In this document: piece after piece, positions 21,600-34,646 of the stretch
How the letters are laid out: every line of letters starts with the position of its first letter
How positions within the stretch are numbered: the first letter of the stretch is position 1
Assembly: GCA_027924585.1 (NCBI GenBank)
Contig: BSBM01001664.1
Span: 744,001-808,000, forward strand
Source: Larix kaempferi
Lineage: Eukaryota; Streptophyta; Pinopsida; Pinales; Pinaceae
Direction: 5' to 3'
Length of the DNA: 64,000 nt
Made by a program: the position numbers and the translations under genes
Notes under the pieces: model-generated
The model's database searches: none
The model's input: only the letters and a program-made list of their open reading frames with translations
What the model was told of the DNA's origin: nothing

Positions 21600-22860
21600 A
21601 CATAAATTTATACTAAAACCGATAAGCATTCTGGATGCAAACATGGAGAATGAATTTATGGATGCAGTTCCAGTTTCCAACAAACAAGTGCAAACAAACG
21701 AGAGTCTTAGACCAAGACCAAACAGCTTACAGGTTGAGATCCTCGAAATTCTTCATGCTGCGCTCCTTGGCTGAACTGAGTCCGAAAAACAGGCCTGAAT
21801 TCACCATTGCATTGCCAAACTTCTCCAACTTCTTACCAAGATTTCCATTGATGTTGCTCGAGGCTTCCATGTGAGGGCATTGACCCTGTCCTCAAGGTTT
21901 CTATTGTGAGTCTTTACTTCGGTATGCGTTGCTTCTACGAGAGTATAGAGCCTGGAGAGGGCTCTTTGTATCTCCATATTTTCATTGAGTGCCATTCTAA
22001 CCTGATCTCTATTAGAAATGGAACCCTAGTGTTTCCCTAATTCATGAACCTCCTCATCCTGCAGAACCTTCGGCTGATCTTCATCCCTGAATTCGATACC
22101 ACCTCCGGCTCACAAGTAACCTGTATCCTTTCATGCAGAGGATGGACCCAACTACGGGCCTGTTTGGAGCATCTGCCATGCTAGGGGCACAAAAGGTAAG
22201 AAGACCCAGAGACCATCACAATGTGCTCCATCTCAGACTGCGAAACCTCCCTCACAAAATGCTTGAGACTATCCTTGAGAAGGCAACTGACCTCACTTCT
22301 TCTCGAGTTCTCTGATCTGGAATGTTTGAAGATGACAACGAAAATGAGAGGGGTTATGCTGCTTCTCAGGTTCTTGTAGGAATCGTGCTGCCCAAGCCTC
22401 CCCTCAGCTTCATGCGTGCTGCCTATCTGGCATGGCATGAATCGAGGCTCTTTGAAGCCACGAACCTGAATAAATGTAGATAGTTTGAAAAATTGTAGGA
22501 TCTATCCATCCTATGCTTGTTGTCGCATTCCAAGGTTCCATGACTTAGGCCAATGCCTTTGTTAGCCAACCCATCTGCTTGCTGGTTCTGAGCTCTTAGG
22601 ACATGAAAAAACTTGATCTTCTTGAATTCCTTTGCAAGACAGAGAAGAAGATGTTGCATTTTAGTGATGGGCTTCTTATTATTTCTGGCTAACATTCTAG
22701 CTTCCCTTATGACTATTGATGAGTCTCCAATCGCAACCAATTCCTCAATTTTAATTTCTTTGGCAAGTTCCAACCCTTTGATTAGGGCGAGCCATTCGAC
22801 TTTGTTGTTGGTTTCTTTCTCGATGCTTCCCCTAGGGTCCAGAATAACCCCCCCTCACCT
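21600..22860 (-). pseudogene. Retroelement RNase H (RVT_3-type) relic with 3' tail
   Basis: On the minus strand, 22860 to 22423 reads GGVILDPRGSIEKETNNKVE, then WLALIKGLELAKEIKIEELV, then AIGDSSIVI and a distal HVLRAQNQQADGLAN. These match the plant RVT_3/RNase H-like fold: the N-N-(E/K)-x-E-(W/Y)-x-A-L and (V/I)xGDS acidic motifs and the final N-x-x-A-D. Such domains end the polyproteins of plant L1-type LINEs and some Gypsy elements. An expected glycine-rich segment between GSI and TNN is missing and a stop precedes GGV. Below it, 21995-21801 encodes a coiled-coil-like frame and 21590-21640 resembles a polymerase-II 3' UTR in reverse. The host element type is not certain. Confidence 0.65.
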
Positions 22861-22997
22861 ACCAGCCCTGGAAAATAAATGAACTTATTGATGATGATGA
22901 TGGTTAACATTGAGAAAATGGTATAGATCTTAAGAGAAGAAAATCTAGAAAGTGTAGACAATCTAAGAGAATGAATATATTTATATTTATCGTTCTA

Positions 22998-23117
22998 AAA
23001 TGTGACAAGGAGAATGAATTTATTAATTAAGAAGTTAATAAGATTTGCATGTGACAAAAATGTGACAAGGAGAATGAATTTATTAATTAAGAAGTTAATA
23101 AGATTTGCATATGAATA
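22998..23117 (+). repeat. 60-bp tandem duplication
   Basis: Two near-identical copies starting aaatgtgacaaggagaatga at 22998 and 23058. Confidence 0.93.
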
Positions 23118-24039
23118 AAATTTATTTGTAAGATTAAAATTGTAATAATAAATTAATGTTATGATTTTTTAATTTAAAATTGAATGCAAAATTATTTGGT
23201 TATTTAAAATATTTGTGTAGTTTTCGTGTATTTGTACTTTATCTATGAAATATTTTATTATTTTAAAATATTTGTGTATTTAAATTTGTAATTATTTGTT
23301 AGATGAGATAATTTTTATATTTGGTAAATTAAATAATGTTTTTAATGCAATTTTGAGTTTGTGAATCTTGTTTTATGGAATTCTATATATTTATGTTTAT
23401 ATCTTTGTATATGTTTTATATATTTACAATCTTTATTTCTTATATACTATATTCTCATTATCTTTATTTCTTATATACTATATACTCATTAATCTTTATT
23501 ATATATTATTTTCTCATTATTTTTGTTTCTTGTATTTATCACAATATTTAAGTGTATTTTTTCATTTACATAATATCTATATCATTATATTGTTATTATT
23601 TATATATGTATACTTATTTGTTCATTTATTATGTTTATTGTATTTGAATACATTTTTTTGTTGATTTGAGATTGTTAAATCTTAAATGAATGTTAATGAT
23701 TTTTTAAATTTGAAATTGCATGTGGAATTGTTTGGTTATTTAAAATATTTGATGAAATGATTTTTATGTTTACTAAATGAAATAATGTTTTTTTATATAA
23801 CTTTTTGTATTTGTGAGTTTTTCTTTTATGGAATTATCTCTCTTTCTATATATTTTTTTTCAAATGAAAAAAAATCATAACTATGTTATTTAAAATATAA
23901 TTATATTCTTCCTATACTTTCAAAAAAGCATGTCCTTTGTATTTCATCAAAATAGTCCTAAAATTTTACCACATCCTTTATATTTCATTTTAAAAAGCAA
24001 AAAAAACCCTGATATTTAAGAAGCATGGAAAATTCCTAT

Positions 24040-24410
24040 ATCATAAACATATAATTCTAAAAAAGCCTTTTGCACAAGCATGAAAAATTGTCATATATTA
24101 TCTAAAAAGCTTTATAAACATATAATTCTTAAAAACTTTATTCCTATAATTTCAAAGAAAAAATGGTCATATGTTATATAATTTCAAAGAAAAAAATGTC
24201 ATATGTTATCTAAAAAAAATGTCATATATTATCTTAAAAGCTTTATACACATATAATTCTGTAATTTCAAAGAAAAAATTGTCATATATAATATAATTTC
24301 AAAAAAAAAATTGCCATATATTATTTAAAAAGCAAATTATCATATATTATATAATTTCAAAGAAAAAATAGTCATATATTATCTAAAAAACTTTATGCAC
24401 ATATAATTAT
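24040..24410 (+). repeat. Degenerate AT-rich tandem array
   Basis: The strings ataatttcaaagaaaaaa, gtcatatattatctaaaa and agctttatacacatataatt alternate five to six times with indels. Confidence 0.75.
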
Positions 24411-25139
24411 GTTTGTGGTTGCTATGTACACTTTTTATACATTATATATTTGAACATATTAAAAATTAACTAAATTATAATCTAACAACTATTTTAAGTT
24501 TTTTTTTTTTTTTTTGCATTTTATAATCTTTCGCATATGTTATTTTCTCACATAATCTGGTGGCTCAATTAAGAGCGCAACATGTTACTAGTAAGAATTG
24601 AGCTTAGATAGAGAAGATACTTCTTCTCCGCTCAAACCACTCAAGTTAAACCCAATTGACATTATTTATTTGAATGTATTTTAAACTTTGACCATTTTTA
24701 CATCTTATTTATATTTTATAATCTTTATTATATATTCTTTTCTCATGTTTTTATTTTTGATTGTTTGTTGTATTCGAGTGTTTTTTTAATATTTGAAATG
24801 AATGTTATTTTTTAATCAAATTTGTTATTATTTGTTAGATGAGATGATTTTAATGTTTGTTAAATGAAATGATGTTTTTTGTATGCACCTTTATGTGTTT
24901 GTGAATCTTTGTCCATGTTTTTTTGCATGCAAATAAAACATGTTTATGGATCTTTGGACATGTTTTTGGTATGCAACTCTATGTTTGTGTTTGTTGATTT
25001 TTGTAAATGTATTTTTTTTATACAATGCTATGTAATTGTACATGTATTTTTTATGCAATGTTATATATTTGTGAATGTTTGTTGATTATTGTTGGAATTG
25101 TTGATCATTGTTTGGAGGCGATGAATTTGAGTTATGGGT

Positions 25140-25800
25140 TGTCATTTCTGAAAACTGATAATTTGGTGGTTGCAAGATAATCCAGTGCCAAGAGGGGAGA
25201 ATGGTATGGATATTCCTAAGGAGGCTAAGAAAGGGACCTGGAGTGTTGCTCTGTTCTCCTTTGGGCGAACCTAGAGTGTTGCTCGCCTCTTGATGTACAA
25301 TATGAGTGTTGCTCTATTTTGGATCTTCAAAGGTTTATTGGGTCATATGATGGTCGAGCGAGATGCGAAGAGGCAAGGGGACGAGGTTCCAATCCCCTTT
25401 TGGAAGGAAATGCTCACCGCCTTGGTATTTCATTTTTGCCTTGCCCTAGTCCTGTGCATGCTGGCCAGGCTAGTCCAATTCTTGGGATGCGTGGTGAAGC
25501 TGGTCGTCTGGGTGATGCGACCAGGGTGGGGATATGTAATTCGTACTTATGTCTTATATTTTTGGGAAAGGAATACATAGTCATTGTGGTATTGTATGAT
25601 GGTTAAGAAGTTTGGGCTCTCTGCAAGATCCTCATGGAAGAGGGGTATGTAATCACTGGTTTTTGTCCTATAAAGGTAATTGGTTGAGATGTCTGAAAAT
25701 TAGATTGGCAATAGTGCTTTACTCCTCTATTTTAATAGAGTATAAGTGCAAATTTCTTTTTGATTTCTAATATAAGGTTCTGCTTACTTGCAAAAAAAAT
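25140..25800 (+). other. Island of balanced composition, possible LINE 3' fragment
   Basis: It stands out from the AT-rich surroundings. It includes a 96-residue hydrophobic open frame at 25290-25580 of no known family and ends in ttctgcttacttgc plus an A run, which resembles the tails of plant L1 elements. No reverse-transcriptase motif is present, so this is a weak suggestion. Confidence 0.25.
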
Positions 25801-26099
25801 GTAATCTTTGGATTATAATATTTTGTTTCTCTAAAACATTTGTGTAACCATATGTTTGTTAAATGAAATAATATATTTGGTATGCAACTTTATGTGTTTG
25901 TGAATCTTTTTGTCCATGTTTTTGGTATGCAATGTTGTGTTTGTGTAAATCTTTGTATATATACTATTTATGCAATGTTGTATTTTTGTGGATATTTGTA
26001 TATATTTTTTGTATGCAACTTTGTGTTTGTGAATTATTTTATAGAAGTAATCACTGAAGTAGGTAGAAAATATTATAAATAATTAAATAATTATTATGA

Positions 26100-26940
26100 A
26101 TAGATTTGATTCAAACAATAGCCACAAAATGCACTTGACAATCCTTCGTCTAAGATGCGACTAGTAGACACCTTCACCAATAAATTAATCATATGGGCTA
26201 GGTCATTGACGACATTAACAATTGTAGCAAGAGGCATTAATATTCATAATTTGACCTTTGTTCCACTATGCAAGCTTAGCCTCCTTTCGGCTAGCTCCCA
26301 GCTTGGGCCCTTGCATGTCCATCTTCACTTTACATAGGAGCATCTTCATTTACTAGTTGGCCCCGATGGAACCAGTTTACATGATTTGCTCCCCCTAATC
26401 AAGTTAATTGTCCATTGCCTCGAGGTCCTCCTTACCTGACTCGATCTTTTGCTTCACATTATCTAACACCTTGATAATACTCTTTCTTTACGTCAACCAC
26501 CTCATGCTGGATATGGGGCATATGGGTGGATGGTTGATTCTCCTTGATCCCTAGGTCGCAAGAGTGCAAACCATACTCCCTACTAACTACATGCGGCACT
26601 CTCCTCCACCGTCCCAAACTTGACGATACCCAAACCCTTGCTCCGCTTGAATTTCCTTGGAAGCTCAACACAGGCACAAGATGGTTGGCCACATTCTCAA
26701 CCACCCACGACCTCGCACAAGCCCACATGATAACACCATTACAAACGTCATGAGCAACTTCCTTGTCGAGCTCATCATGCCAACGATATGCAATACCTTT
26801 CTTCCCCCTTTGACGCTCTTCCAATACCTTCCCGAACCAAAACCACAATTACAGAATCTCCCACATAGATTCCCTCTGAAACCGCATGTAAACATCATGT
26901 CAATTACTAAATCTCCCACATTTCATATTCAAATTGTTTA
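26100..26940 (-). other. Second island of balanced composition, open minus-strand frame
   Basis: A 129-codon frame on the minus strand (26848-26459) starts MWFWFGKVLEERQRGKKGIA. I do not recognise it. Antisense frames of 69 and 94 codons overlap. Composition suggests an inserted fragment rather than part of the AT-rich array. Confidence 0.3.
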
Positions 26941-27402
26941 ATATGAAATGAATGTTATTGATATTTTTTAATTTGAAATTGAATGTGGAATTTTTTTTAT
27001 TATTTAATATATTTGTATAGTTTGCATCAATTGATTGTAGAGTGCATCTATACTTTATCTATGAAATTGTTTGTTAGATGAGAACTTTGTGTGTTTTTGT
27101 TTGTGTTTGTGTGTTCGTGGAGCTTTCTTTGTACATGTTTTTTGTATGCAACTTTGTACTTGAGTTTATGGATCTTTGTATATGTAATTTTTAAACAAAG
27201 CTATGTATTTGTACATGTATTTTTATGTAACGCTATATATTTGTGGATGTTTGTACATGTTTGTTTTGCTAAATGCAACTCTGTGTTTGTGGATTATTGT
27301 ACCCAATGTTAAACTAATGATTGAATACAGTAGAAAATATTCTGAGTTAAGAAATCTAAACTAATGCATATATATAATATATATATATATATATATAAGT
27401 CT

Positions 27403-27460
27403 AGTGGGCTAGCTCAAGTGGTTAAGTATTGTAAGTTGTGAGTTGTCAAAAAAATTAACA
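27403..27460 (+). mobile_element. Possible tRNA-like SINE head
   Basis: The string tagctcaagtggttaag fits the pol III A-box consensus (TRGCNNARYNGG) exactly over its first 12 bases, just after a TA run. No convincing B box or poly-A end follows. Confidence 0.3.
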
Positions 27461-27842
27461 ACTCATTAGCTTATTTAATTTTGGCAAATTAATTCATTAG
27501 ATCCACAATATTTATATAAATAACCAAACAAATACTTATATGTTGCAACACAAACTACTACGACAAAATTATATATCATTTTATTACAACAAAATAATTT
27601 AAGATAAAATAAATTAATATACTAAATGCATTAACATACAATAATTCATTGTAAAGCAAAAAAAAATTACAAATATGTCATAAACAGTATATCAAATTAT
27701 TACAAGTAATCAAAATAATTAAAATAAAATATATTAATATATACTAAATGCATTAACTTAAAAATGAATTATATCATTGTAACACAAAAAAAAATTACAA
27801 ATATGACACAAACACTTATCAACTTATTATAAATATTTCAAA

Positions 27843-28560
27843 GTGGCTCGTTCATTGGCCATCATTGATCTCCTATTTGTTGATGATGTTCTCCTTTGTG
27901 GGCGAGGGAATTTCACCGAATGGCAGCATTTTCACCTTCACATTTCAACTTTCTGCAGAGCTTCAGGTATGGTTGTAAGTGCTGAAAAATCTTGTTTCAG
28001 TTACCTTTATGAAAACCAGGATACAATTGATCAAATTTCTTATATCTTGCCTTATAAATTGGTTGAGTCAAGCAGTGGTTTTAAATACCTTGGCTTTTAT
28101 CTCAAGCCTTCTTGTTACAAGTTAGAAGATTGGAATTGGCTCATAAAGAAAATCCAAAAAAGCATAACAGTGGATGGTGGACTAATTTTTTGTGGCAACT
28201 AAAAATTCCAATCAAAATCAGATGATTCTGGATGATTGTTTGTTTAAGCTAAATTCAAATGAAACGCATAACAGTGGATGGTGGACTAATTTTTTGTGGC
28301 AAGTGAAAATTCAAATCAAAATCAAATGATTCTGGATGCTTGTTTGTTTAAGCTAAATTCAAATGATTATAGACCTATTGGGAAGGATTGGAAATGGGCT
28401 CATGACAAGCCACTCATGGACTACCAAACCAAGGCGCTTTATCCTAAGATTCAAGCAGCTGCTTGTTCAATTATGTATCATCTTAAATTTCAATAAGTGG
28501 AATCTAAAAATAATGAAACAAGGTGGATCAATAGGTGTCAAGGCAACTACAAGTCCCGAA
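27843..28560 (+). pseudogene. LINE (L1-type) reverse transcriptase fragment
   Basis: The plus frame reads IIDLLFVDDVLLCGRGNFTE, where FVDD is the RT active-site block (usually FADD in plant L1 elements), then SGMVVSAEKSCFS and SSGFKYLGFYLKP, the conserved (I/V)S..KS and GFKYLG(F/Y)LKP blocks that follow it, and DWNWLIKKI. Beyond 28160 the frame breaks. Pieces of the downstream zinc-binding RVT region (WWTNFLWQLKIPIKI) are visible in another frame within a tandem duplication. No start, endonuclease or 3' end was found. It is a short, dead internal fragment. Confidence 0.85.
28162..28368 (+). repeat. 104-bp tandem duplication inside the LINE fragment
   Basis: Copies begin gcataacagtggatggtgga at 28162 and 28266. 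104 is not a multiple of three, so it also shifts the frame. Confidence 0.92.
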
Positions 28561-30000
28561 CTTCTATTAAGTAAGACATGAGTGCTATGATGGTTGGTTC
28601 TTCATTAAAATTTGCAATAAAGTAATTACTACATAGCACTAATCTTACAAACGGATGTTTTTTTGTTTATCATAAACCCAAAATGGTTAAACATGTTTTT
28701 TTCGTAGAACATTTTAACCATAGATTGTTGCTAAATACAATGTTCTCCATGTTTCTCTTATTCATTGGAAAGTAGTTGTGTTTGGAACAAATAGATGAAC
28801 TGACAAGCATGCAAGAGTGTGTGGCATGTGATCAAACTACAAGCATCTCTTTCCTATGGAAAAGATGCCATCAACATGTTTCTAAGTTGGCCCAAAACAT
28901 TGATATGTGTACAAGTTTCCAATACCATGAAACCTAGAAACATAACACCCCTCCCCCCACCAAAAAATATTGGGTACGTGAGGGAATGAAGTATATTAAA
29001 AGTATACAAATATAGATATAGTTTATTTTAAAATAACACATTCTCTAGTAAGAAAATAAGAACCATACACATAAATGGCATTTTAGAAGAAGAGCCATGT
29101 CTATATTAACACTCATAAATTATTACAAGATGCAAAATCCCATAACTTGGTGGTCTTGGCTAATGCCAATCCCCTACCCTCATACATGATATAGAATCTA
29201 GTGGAAATAGTACAATCCATATGAAGTGCGATGAGATTGGAACCATTCTCAAACATCCTAAAACAATTAATGGTAATGTTATAAATTAAGAAAAAGGATA
29301 GAAAAGATAAGGTAAAGTTGAATGCCAACTTTTACGTTAAGAATTTTATATTGAGTAATTACCAAGATGACAAACTCAACAAAGCTCAGTGCCCTACCTC
29401 TATTTTGTATTAAATGGTAATTGGTGCGGAAAAGGTGATATTTTCATATGGGTTCCATGCCCCTTGTGAGTGCTTAGGTGGGCCCATAAACTTCTAAAAA
29501 ATTGTTCAAAACATCACTATAAATCACCGAAACACCTTGAAAATGTTGTTGACCATACACCATATAGTACAAGTGACAACATTTCATACATGTTTGACCA
29601 TTTTCTGGCATTTTAGGTACTGAGTCCATTGTTCGGAGAATTGTTCACAGTTCTACAGATACATAGATTCTTGAAGACATCTGAAATTTTCGTCACACTT
29701 TTATTGACCTTGCCATGATGCATCAACTTTTCCTTGATATTTAGGATGATTAGTCCTAGGGCTTCATCCCTTTTAGACATATCAATCCATAGTTGTCATC
29801 ATCCATTGGAGGAAGAGGTTTTGTCTAATGCATTGATAAACATGGAAGAAGGGAAATCATTTGGTCTTCCCAAACATGATAATTAGCCCCATTAAATAAG
29901 GGAATAGGGAATTTTGATTCCATAGGTTTCAAAAAGTAGCTAAAAAAAAGCCTCTAAAGTCATAAAAAAATCGCCTTGATAGAACCAAGAAAAGAGAGGT
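28561..30000. other. Unannotated sequence
   Basis: No gene or element recognised on either strand. Confidence 0.55.
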
Positions 30001-30250
30001 ACAACAACTTCCAGAAAACAAATCTGCAACAAAAGAGGAGAGTGCGCTGGCTATAAAAGAGGGTTCTAAACCCTAGGAAAACACAACAGATTCGGAAACA
30101 CAAACCTGCAACAAAAGGGTGCATTGGTTGTAAAAGAGGGTTTTAAAACCCAGGCAAACCCAACATTTTTCAAAAAAACAAATCAGTAGCAAAAGGGTAG
30201 AGTTCATTGGTTGTAAAAGAGGGTTTTGAACCCTAGGAAACTGCTTGAAA
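30001..30250 (+). repeat. Degenerate tandem repeat, about 80 bp, three units
   Basis: The strings gcaacaaaag and taaaagagggtt with cctagg recur at about 30030, 30110 and 30190. Confidence 0.7.
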
Positions 30251-30531
30251 ACTCTAGAAAGAAGTGCATGGCCTCAAGAAGGGCCTTCTTGTTGTTAAAA
30301 TTTTACCTAAGACTAGAGTAGAGATTGAACAAATACAAGTTATTCATAAAAATTGCAAACATGCATTGTAACACATAAATAGCAAAAGGAACATTGTTGC
30401 TAGGATTAGCACATAATATCAAAATCAAATAGCAAGCAAAACACCATTTCCAAATTTTGAATTATCAAAGTACATACCAATGAATTCATTGCATCGTACT
30501 TCTTGTGGTGTTAAAAAAAAGGACTCTTTAT

Positions 30532-30539
30532 ATTAAAAC
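30532..30539 (+). repeat. hAT target-site duplication, left (attaaaac)
   Basis: Eight bases directly outside the left TIR. They match agtaaaac at 37108-37115 at 7 of 8 positions. Confidence 0.85.
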
Positions 30540-30639
30540 CTAAGTCACCTGACACGAGGACACGGGACACAAAGGACACGAAGATACGAGTGTCTGACAC
30601 AGACACGACGACCCTCGGAATCAAGACACAGAGGACATG

Positions 30640-30641
<2 letters not shown>

Positions 30642-30674
<33 letters not shown>
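30642..30674. repeat. (TA)n microsatellite inside the hAT left end
   Basis: An uninterrupted TA run of about 33 bases. Confidence 0.95.
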
Positions 30675-30677
<3 letters not shown>

Positions 30678-31347
30678 AAAATATAGACATATAGATCCAA
30701 ACGTTTTTAGAAACTAGAAGATTTACAAATATTCAACAGGAATTAGAATCAATAAACATTATACATTCACAAATCACAATGAGACACATAGATGATAGGC
30801 AATAGCTCAAGATGTCGAAACCATATTTCTCATTAACTCATAAAAATCAAAATGTATTACAGAGATGTTGGAATGCCATTGGCAATTAGTAAATACAAAA
30901 AGGGGTAGATCAAGATGGACGAATCTCATATGTCAATAGTCCTCCTCCATGCTTGAATCAACAAACCCATCACTGCCCTCTTCTTCATCCTCCTCCTCCT
31001 CTCTGCCCATATGACAATCTGCATCTGCTACTGTGGAGGATGACCTATCCAAAGGATCACCATCATCAAAATTGATTGGCTCTAGCATTGGATCATTAAG
31101 ATCCATGTTGGCTAATGCCAACTCAGTACTATTGTCCAAACCCATATCATCAGGAAATACATTCCACATCTTTGTCTTTCTCGTCACCCACTCCTCCCTC
31201 TTCCTGTAAATAAGACGAAGGTTGGAGTGCAAATACACCATCATCTCTGGCCTAGACTACTCAGGCCTGCTCTTCTTCAAACTATACAAGTTCCCATATG
31301 TGATCCAATTCCTCTCACAACAAGAGGATGATGTAACTTGAGAGATG

Positions 31348-31352
31348 ACCCT
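31348..31352 (+). repeat. Target-site duplication accct of the insertion, left
   Basis: Matches accct at 34642-34646 exactly. Confidence 0.8.
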
Positions 31353-34300
31353 TGTTGCCGCCTAGTTTCACACCTGGGAAAATGGAGCAAAAGTCTTCAA
31401 GCTGTTGGTGTGGCCTTGGGGGAAATTCAGAGTCAAGTGCTGTCACTTGGGACTCGACTCCTCCGTCTAGGCTTTCCTAGCGAAGCCAAGGGGGGTGGAC
31501 CCTAAAAATAAAAAGAAACTATGGTGTCTAATCTAGGAGTTAAAAATATTTTTCGAAACCAAGCTAATGCAACATACATTTATACATATAAAGAAAAGCA
31601 TCATTCATCAATATTTTATTTGCAAATATTCAACATCATCATAAACAACATTCATCAATAAAATGAAATATAACAATATAAACCAGTGCCTGAATGGACT
31701 CAAAATAGATGCTTGAACTGAAAAAGTAAATATTGTGCAAGTGTTCTTGGTTTATTTTAATTTAAATGTGGTAGTGATCTTTTTATTAGGGCTGGTGGGT
31801 TCCCAATATACGCGAAGGTACGGGGAACATGTCCGGAATTTTGATGTGTGGCATCTCACTCAGACTTGGGCTGAATCGGAGTCTCAAGGAGGTGTTCAGA
31901 TGCTGTACCAATGAGGGAAAGCCTAACGGTTTCCAAGAGGTCACTACCAAGTTTTGTCCCAAGCCCTCTAAAAAATTTCCCCACGACAACAAAATACTCG
32001 CGTTGTGCCAAATTTTCACAAAAGGTTTGTTTATTGGGGTGGTGTTAGATCCTATTACTAGCCATCTCCCCCTTTCTGATGCATACCAACATGATCAGAC
32101 TAAGCTGCAATTTGGCCACGGAGCATATGGGAGAAGACCTTGGAAATTTTAAAAGAAAAATTATGAACCAAAATTTTATCTTTTAAAACCCCAAGAGTCT
32201 CTTTTCAGGCCAGTACTCGGGCAAGCCCTTGTTCTGAAACCCTACTTCGGGAAAGCAAGGGGGCGTTTGAGTTTGTAAAAAAAATATTGTAAAATCTATG
32301 TCCTGAGTGAACTTGTGGCCCGCCAGTAGAACGGACCAACAAGGTAAATTTTAACCCTAGTAAGTTTTATTAAATGCAGAAAATGAAATCTAAGCTAAAA
32401 TGATGCAAACCACGAAAATTGAGTCGACACAGTTTTCCCCCCTGGGGGGATGGGGTGTGGGCGCTTGGTTATCCCACTTGCTCTCGTTTAATACTTTAGT
32501 TACAATGCAATAGAAATTCCCCAGTCTTTTACGACTTAGTGGCTTACAAAATGGAGAGAAAAAAGTTTCCGATTTGAAAATTTTTAGCTTTGGGTGCTTC
32601 GGATGGCTCAAATCTTCAATTTTGGGCCAACATCTCCCCTTGTCTGATCATCATCTGTTGCAATTATTAGTAGAAGATGGCCCAAAACACTTTAAGAGTG
32701 TGTTTGGGTCACCTACTAAAAGCCCAAAAAAATTCTAAGTGAAAAACTAAGTAAAAATGCAAAAAATTAACTAAGTGAGACAAGTTGTGAGGCTTGTCTC
32801 CTTAGGATCTTTGCAAACTAAGTGAGCTGCAAATTATTAACTCTTATAACAGCCAAATGAACTTTCAAATCAGATCTAACACTACTTCTCAAAACTTTTA
32901 AAGATTTGACAATTTTTTACAAGTTGAGAAAAGTAAAATGCTAGATAAATGAAAAGATCTAATCTATTAAAGATGAACACTTTGTAAATGGAATAGATCA
33001 GACATTTAGAGTAATAAATAAGAATGTAAAGTTCAGATTGCAAACCACTATTACTCTTTCAAAAAGTAACCAGTAACCAAAGTGAAAGTATGAAGTAGAA
33101 GAGAAGGAGATATGGAGAGTTTTTATCAATTTATCAATTTTTTCCTTGAAGAAGCCTTGGAGCCTTCTTGGTGGAGAACTAAGGGGCTACGTCTGCAAAA
33201 AGATGTTAGAAAAGTAAAGGAAACAAACAAGATCCTCCACTCATCCACTTGAAATAACCTGCAAATCACATCAACTTGAAACCAAATGATCAAATCTAAA
33301 AATATACATATGAAAAATCAAAAGGAAATGTTCATAAACAAATGACACATTTAAATCAGATCTCTACACTTGCATAGATAAAAGACTAAATAATAAACAA
33401 ATTATCTAATCCTCCTTATAAATCAATACTGATCATTCCCAAAGCTAGATTTAGATGCAAAAGAAAACAAGTATCTCAAATACATGTTACCTCAATGAAA
33501 ACCATGACATTCACCCACTCATCAAAAGCACTACACCAAGTTTGACCTACAAAGTCTCTTTATTCATTAAACAAAATGACAAGTACAAAATCAAATTACA
33601 AGTGCTAGCTCTAACTCCCAAACTCCAACTAGAGAAAATGGAGTGGGAAGCCATGCTTAAATAGCCAAAGATGGAGAGAAATGGGTGGAATGAGTGGCAT
33701 AACTCATGGAGAAAATGGGGCTGCCCACTCCCATGTAATGGGCTACCAAAATCAGCCCCAAATCAGCTAAAAATTAGCCATGTGACAGCCCATAAACATA
33801 GCTGCAAATTCCATGATTGAAGGGGCCCAATTTTGGGAAATATGCCCCCCTCAAGTGGGGAAGTAATCCCACTAATATAGCTGCCCGGAATCTTTCCAAA
33901 ATCAGTTCTTACAACTCCCCAATCTCATAAAATTTGGAAGTTAATTTTTTTATGATTTTATACGTTTTTGCATTTTTCTCTCCATTTTTCACTTTTTTTT
34001 TACTTTTTTGAGCATAAGTGAAAAATTAATGACCCAAACATTATAAAAAGTGGGTTTAAGGGTTAAGGGGGTGCTATGAGTTGGAAAATGAGCACCCCTA
34101 AGGCAAAAAATACCCCTAGATGCCACTTCTAGGCCAATTAAAATATTTTTTAATGAAACCATTAAAAATGGCTCATTTACGAAAAAAATAAACTTCACCG
34201 AAAAATTAAAAAAACTACCTAGGGGGACTTAGCACATGTCGATATGACTCAAAAATAATGTCTAGCATGTTCATATACATTGACCCATGGAATTTAACAA

Positions 34301-34641
34301 TCCCCTAAGGCTCGTCAGTCTCCCCAGGCATTCCAACTTTGGAGCAGGAGAAAAACCAAAAAATTATGTTATGCACTAATGCAAGACATAATTAATAGGT
34401 GAAAAAACTCCTTGGAATACCTGAATTAGCCAAAAAGTCCTAGGGAACCAAGTCCTTTACAAAACACCATGCTAGTACATTTTATTACAAACCCCACAGG
34501 GCCATGGACATGTGGAAAAAAATTAAAAAGGAGGCCTTTAAAAGGCCTGCTGGACATCAAATCATCGAAAACGAACATGTAACATGTTCAACTTTGCCCG
34601 CTCACTTGATAGTCCAACTAAGTACAACTTAGCTGACAACA
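31353..34641. mobile_element. 3,289-bp TGTTG...CAACA insertion, LTR-type, probably a long solo LTR
   Basis: The left end reads tgttgccgcctag. The right end reverse-complemented reads tgttgtcagctaag. It is flanked by a perfect 5-bp duplication (accct). Removing it together with one duplication rejoins the transposase reading frame exactly through the conserved Leu-Arg-Val / Ile-Ser-Gln junction. TG...CA ends with a 5-bp duplication indicate LTR-retrotransposon integration. I see no gag or pol motif and no internal LTR pair, so a solo LTR of unusual length or a non-autonomous derivative is most likely. A 107-residue frame at 31829-32152 has no known relatives. Confidence 0.8.
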
Positions 34642-34646
34642 ACCCT
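34642..34646 (+). repeat. Target-site duplication accct, right
   Basis: Partner of 31348-31352. Confidence 0.8.

Larger units (their letters stand above)
18300..27840. repeat. AT-rich tract of degenerate tandem and dispersed repeats
   Basis: Nearly 10 kb dominated by A/T runs, TA microsatellites and decayed tandem arrays, listed separately where the unit can be read. A recurrent module (gttagatgagatgatttt, ttaaatgaaataatgttttt, gtatgcaac, tatgtgtttgtgaatctttg) appears at about 18.9-19.4, 23.3, 24.8-25.1, 25.85-26.0 and 27.07-27.3 kb, suggesting an ancient satellite-like array broken up by insertions. Open frames here are translations of the repeats. Confidence 0.65.

Noticed and set aside
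25290-25606. Overlapping 95-96-residue frames as a membrane protein gene
   Set aside because: Two frames are open at once over the same bases, no family is recognised, and the surrounding island resembles a retroelement tail.
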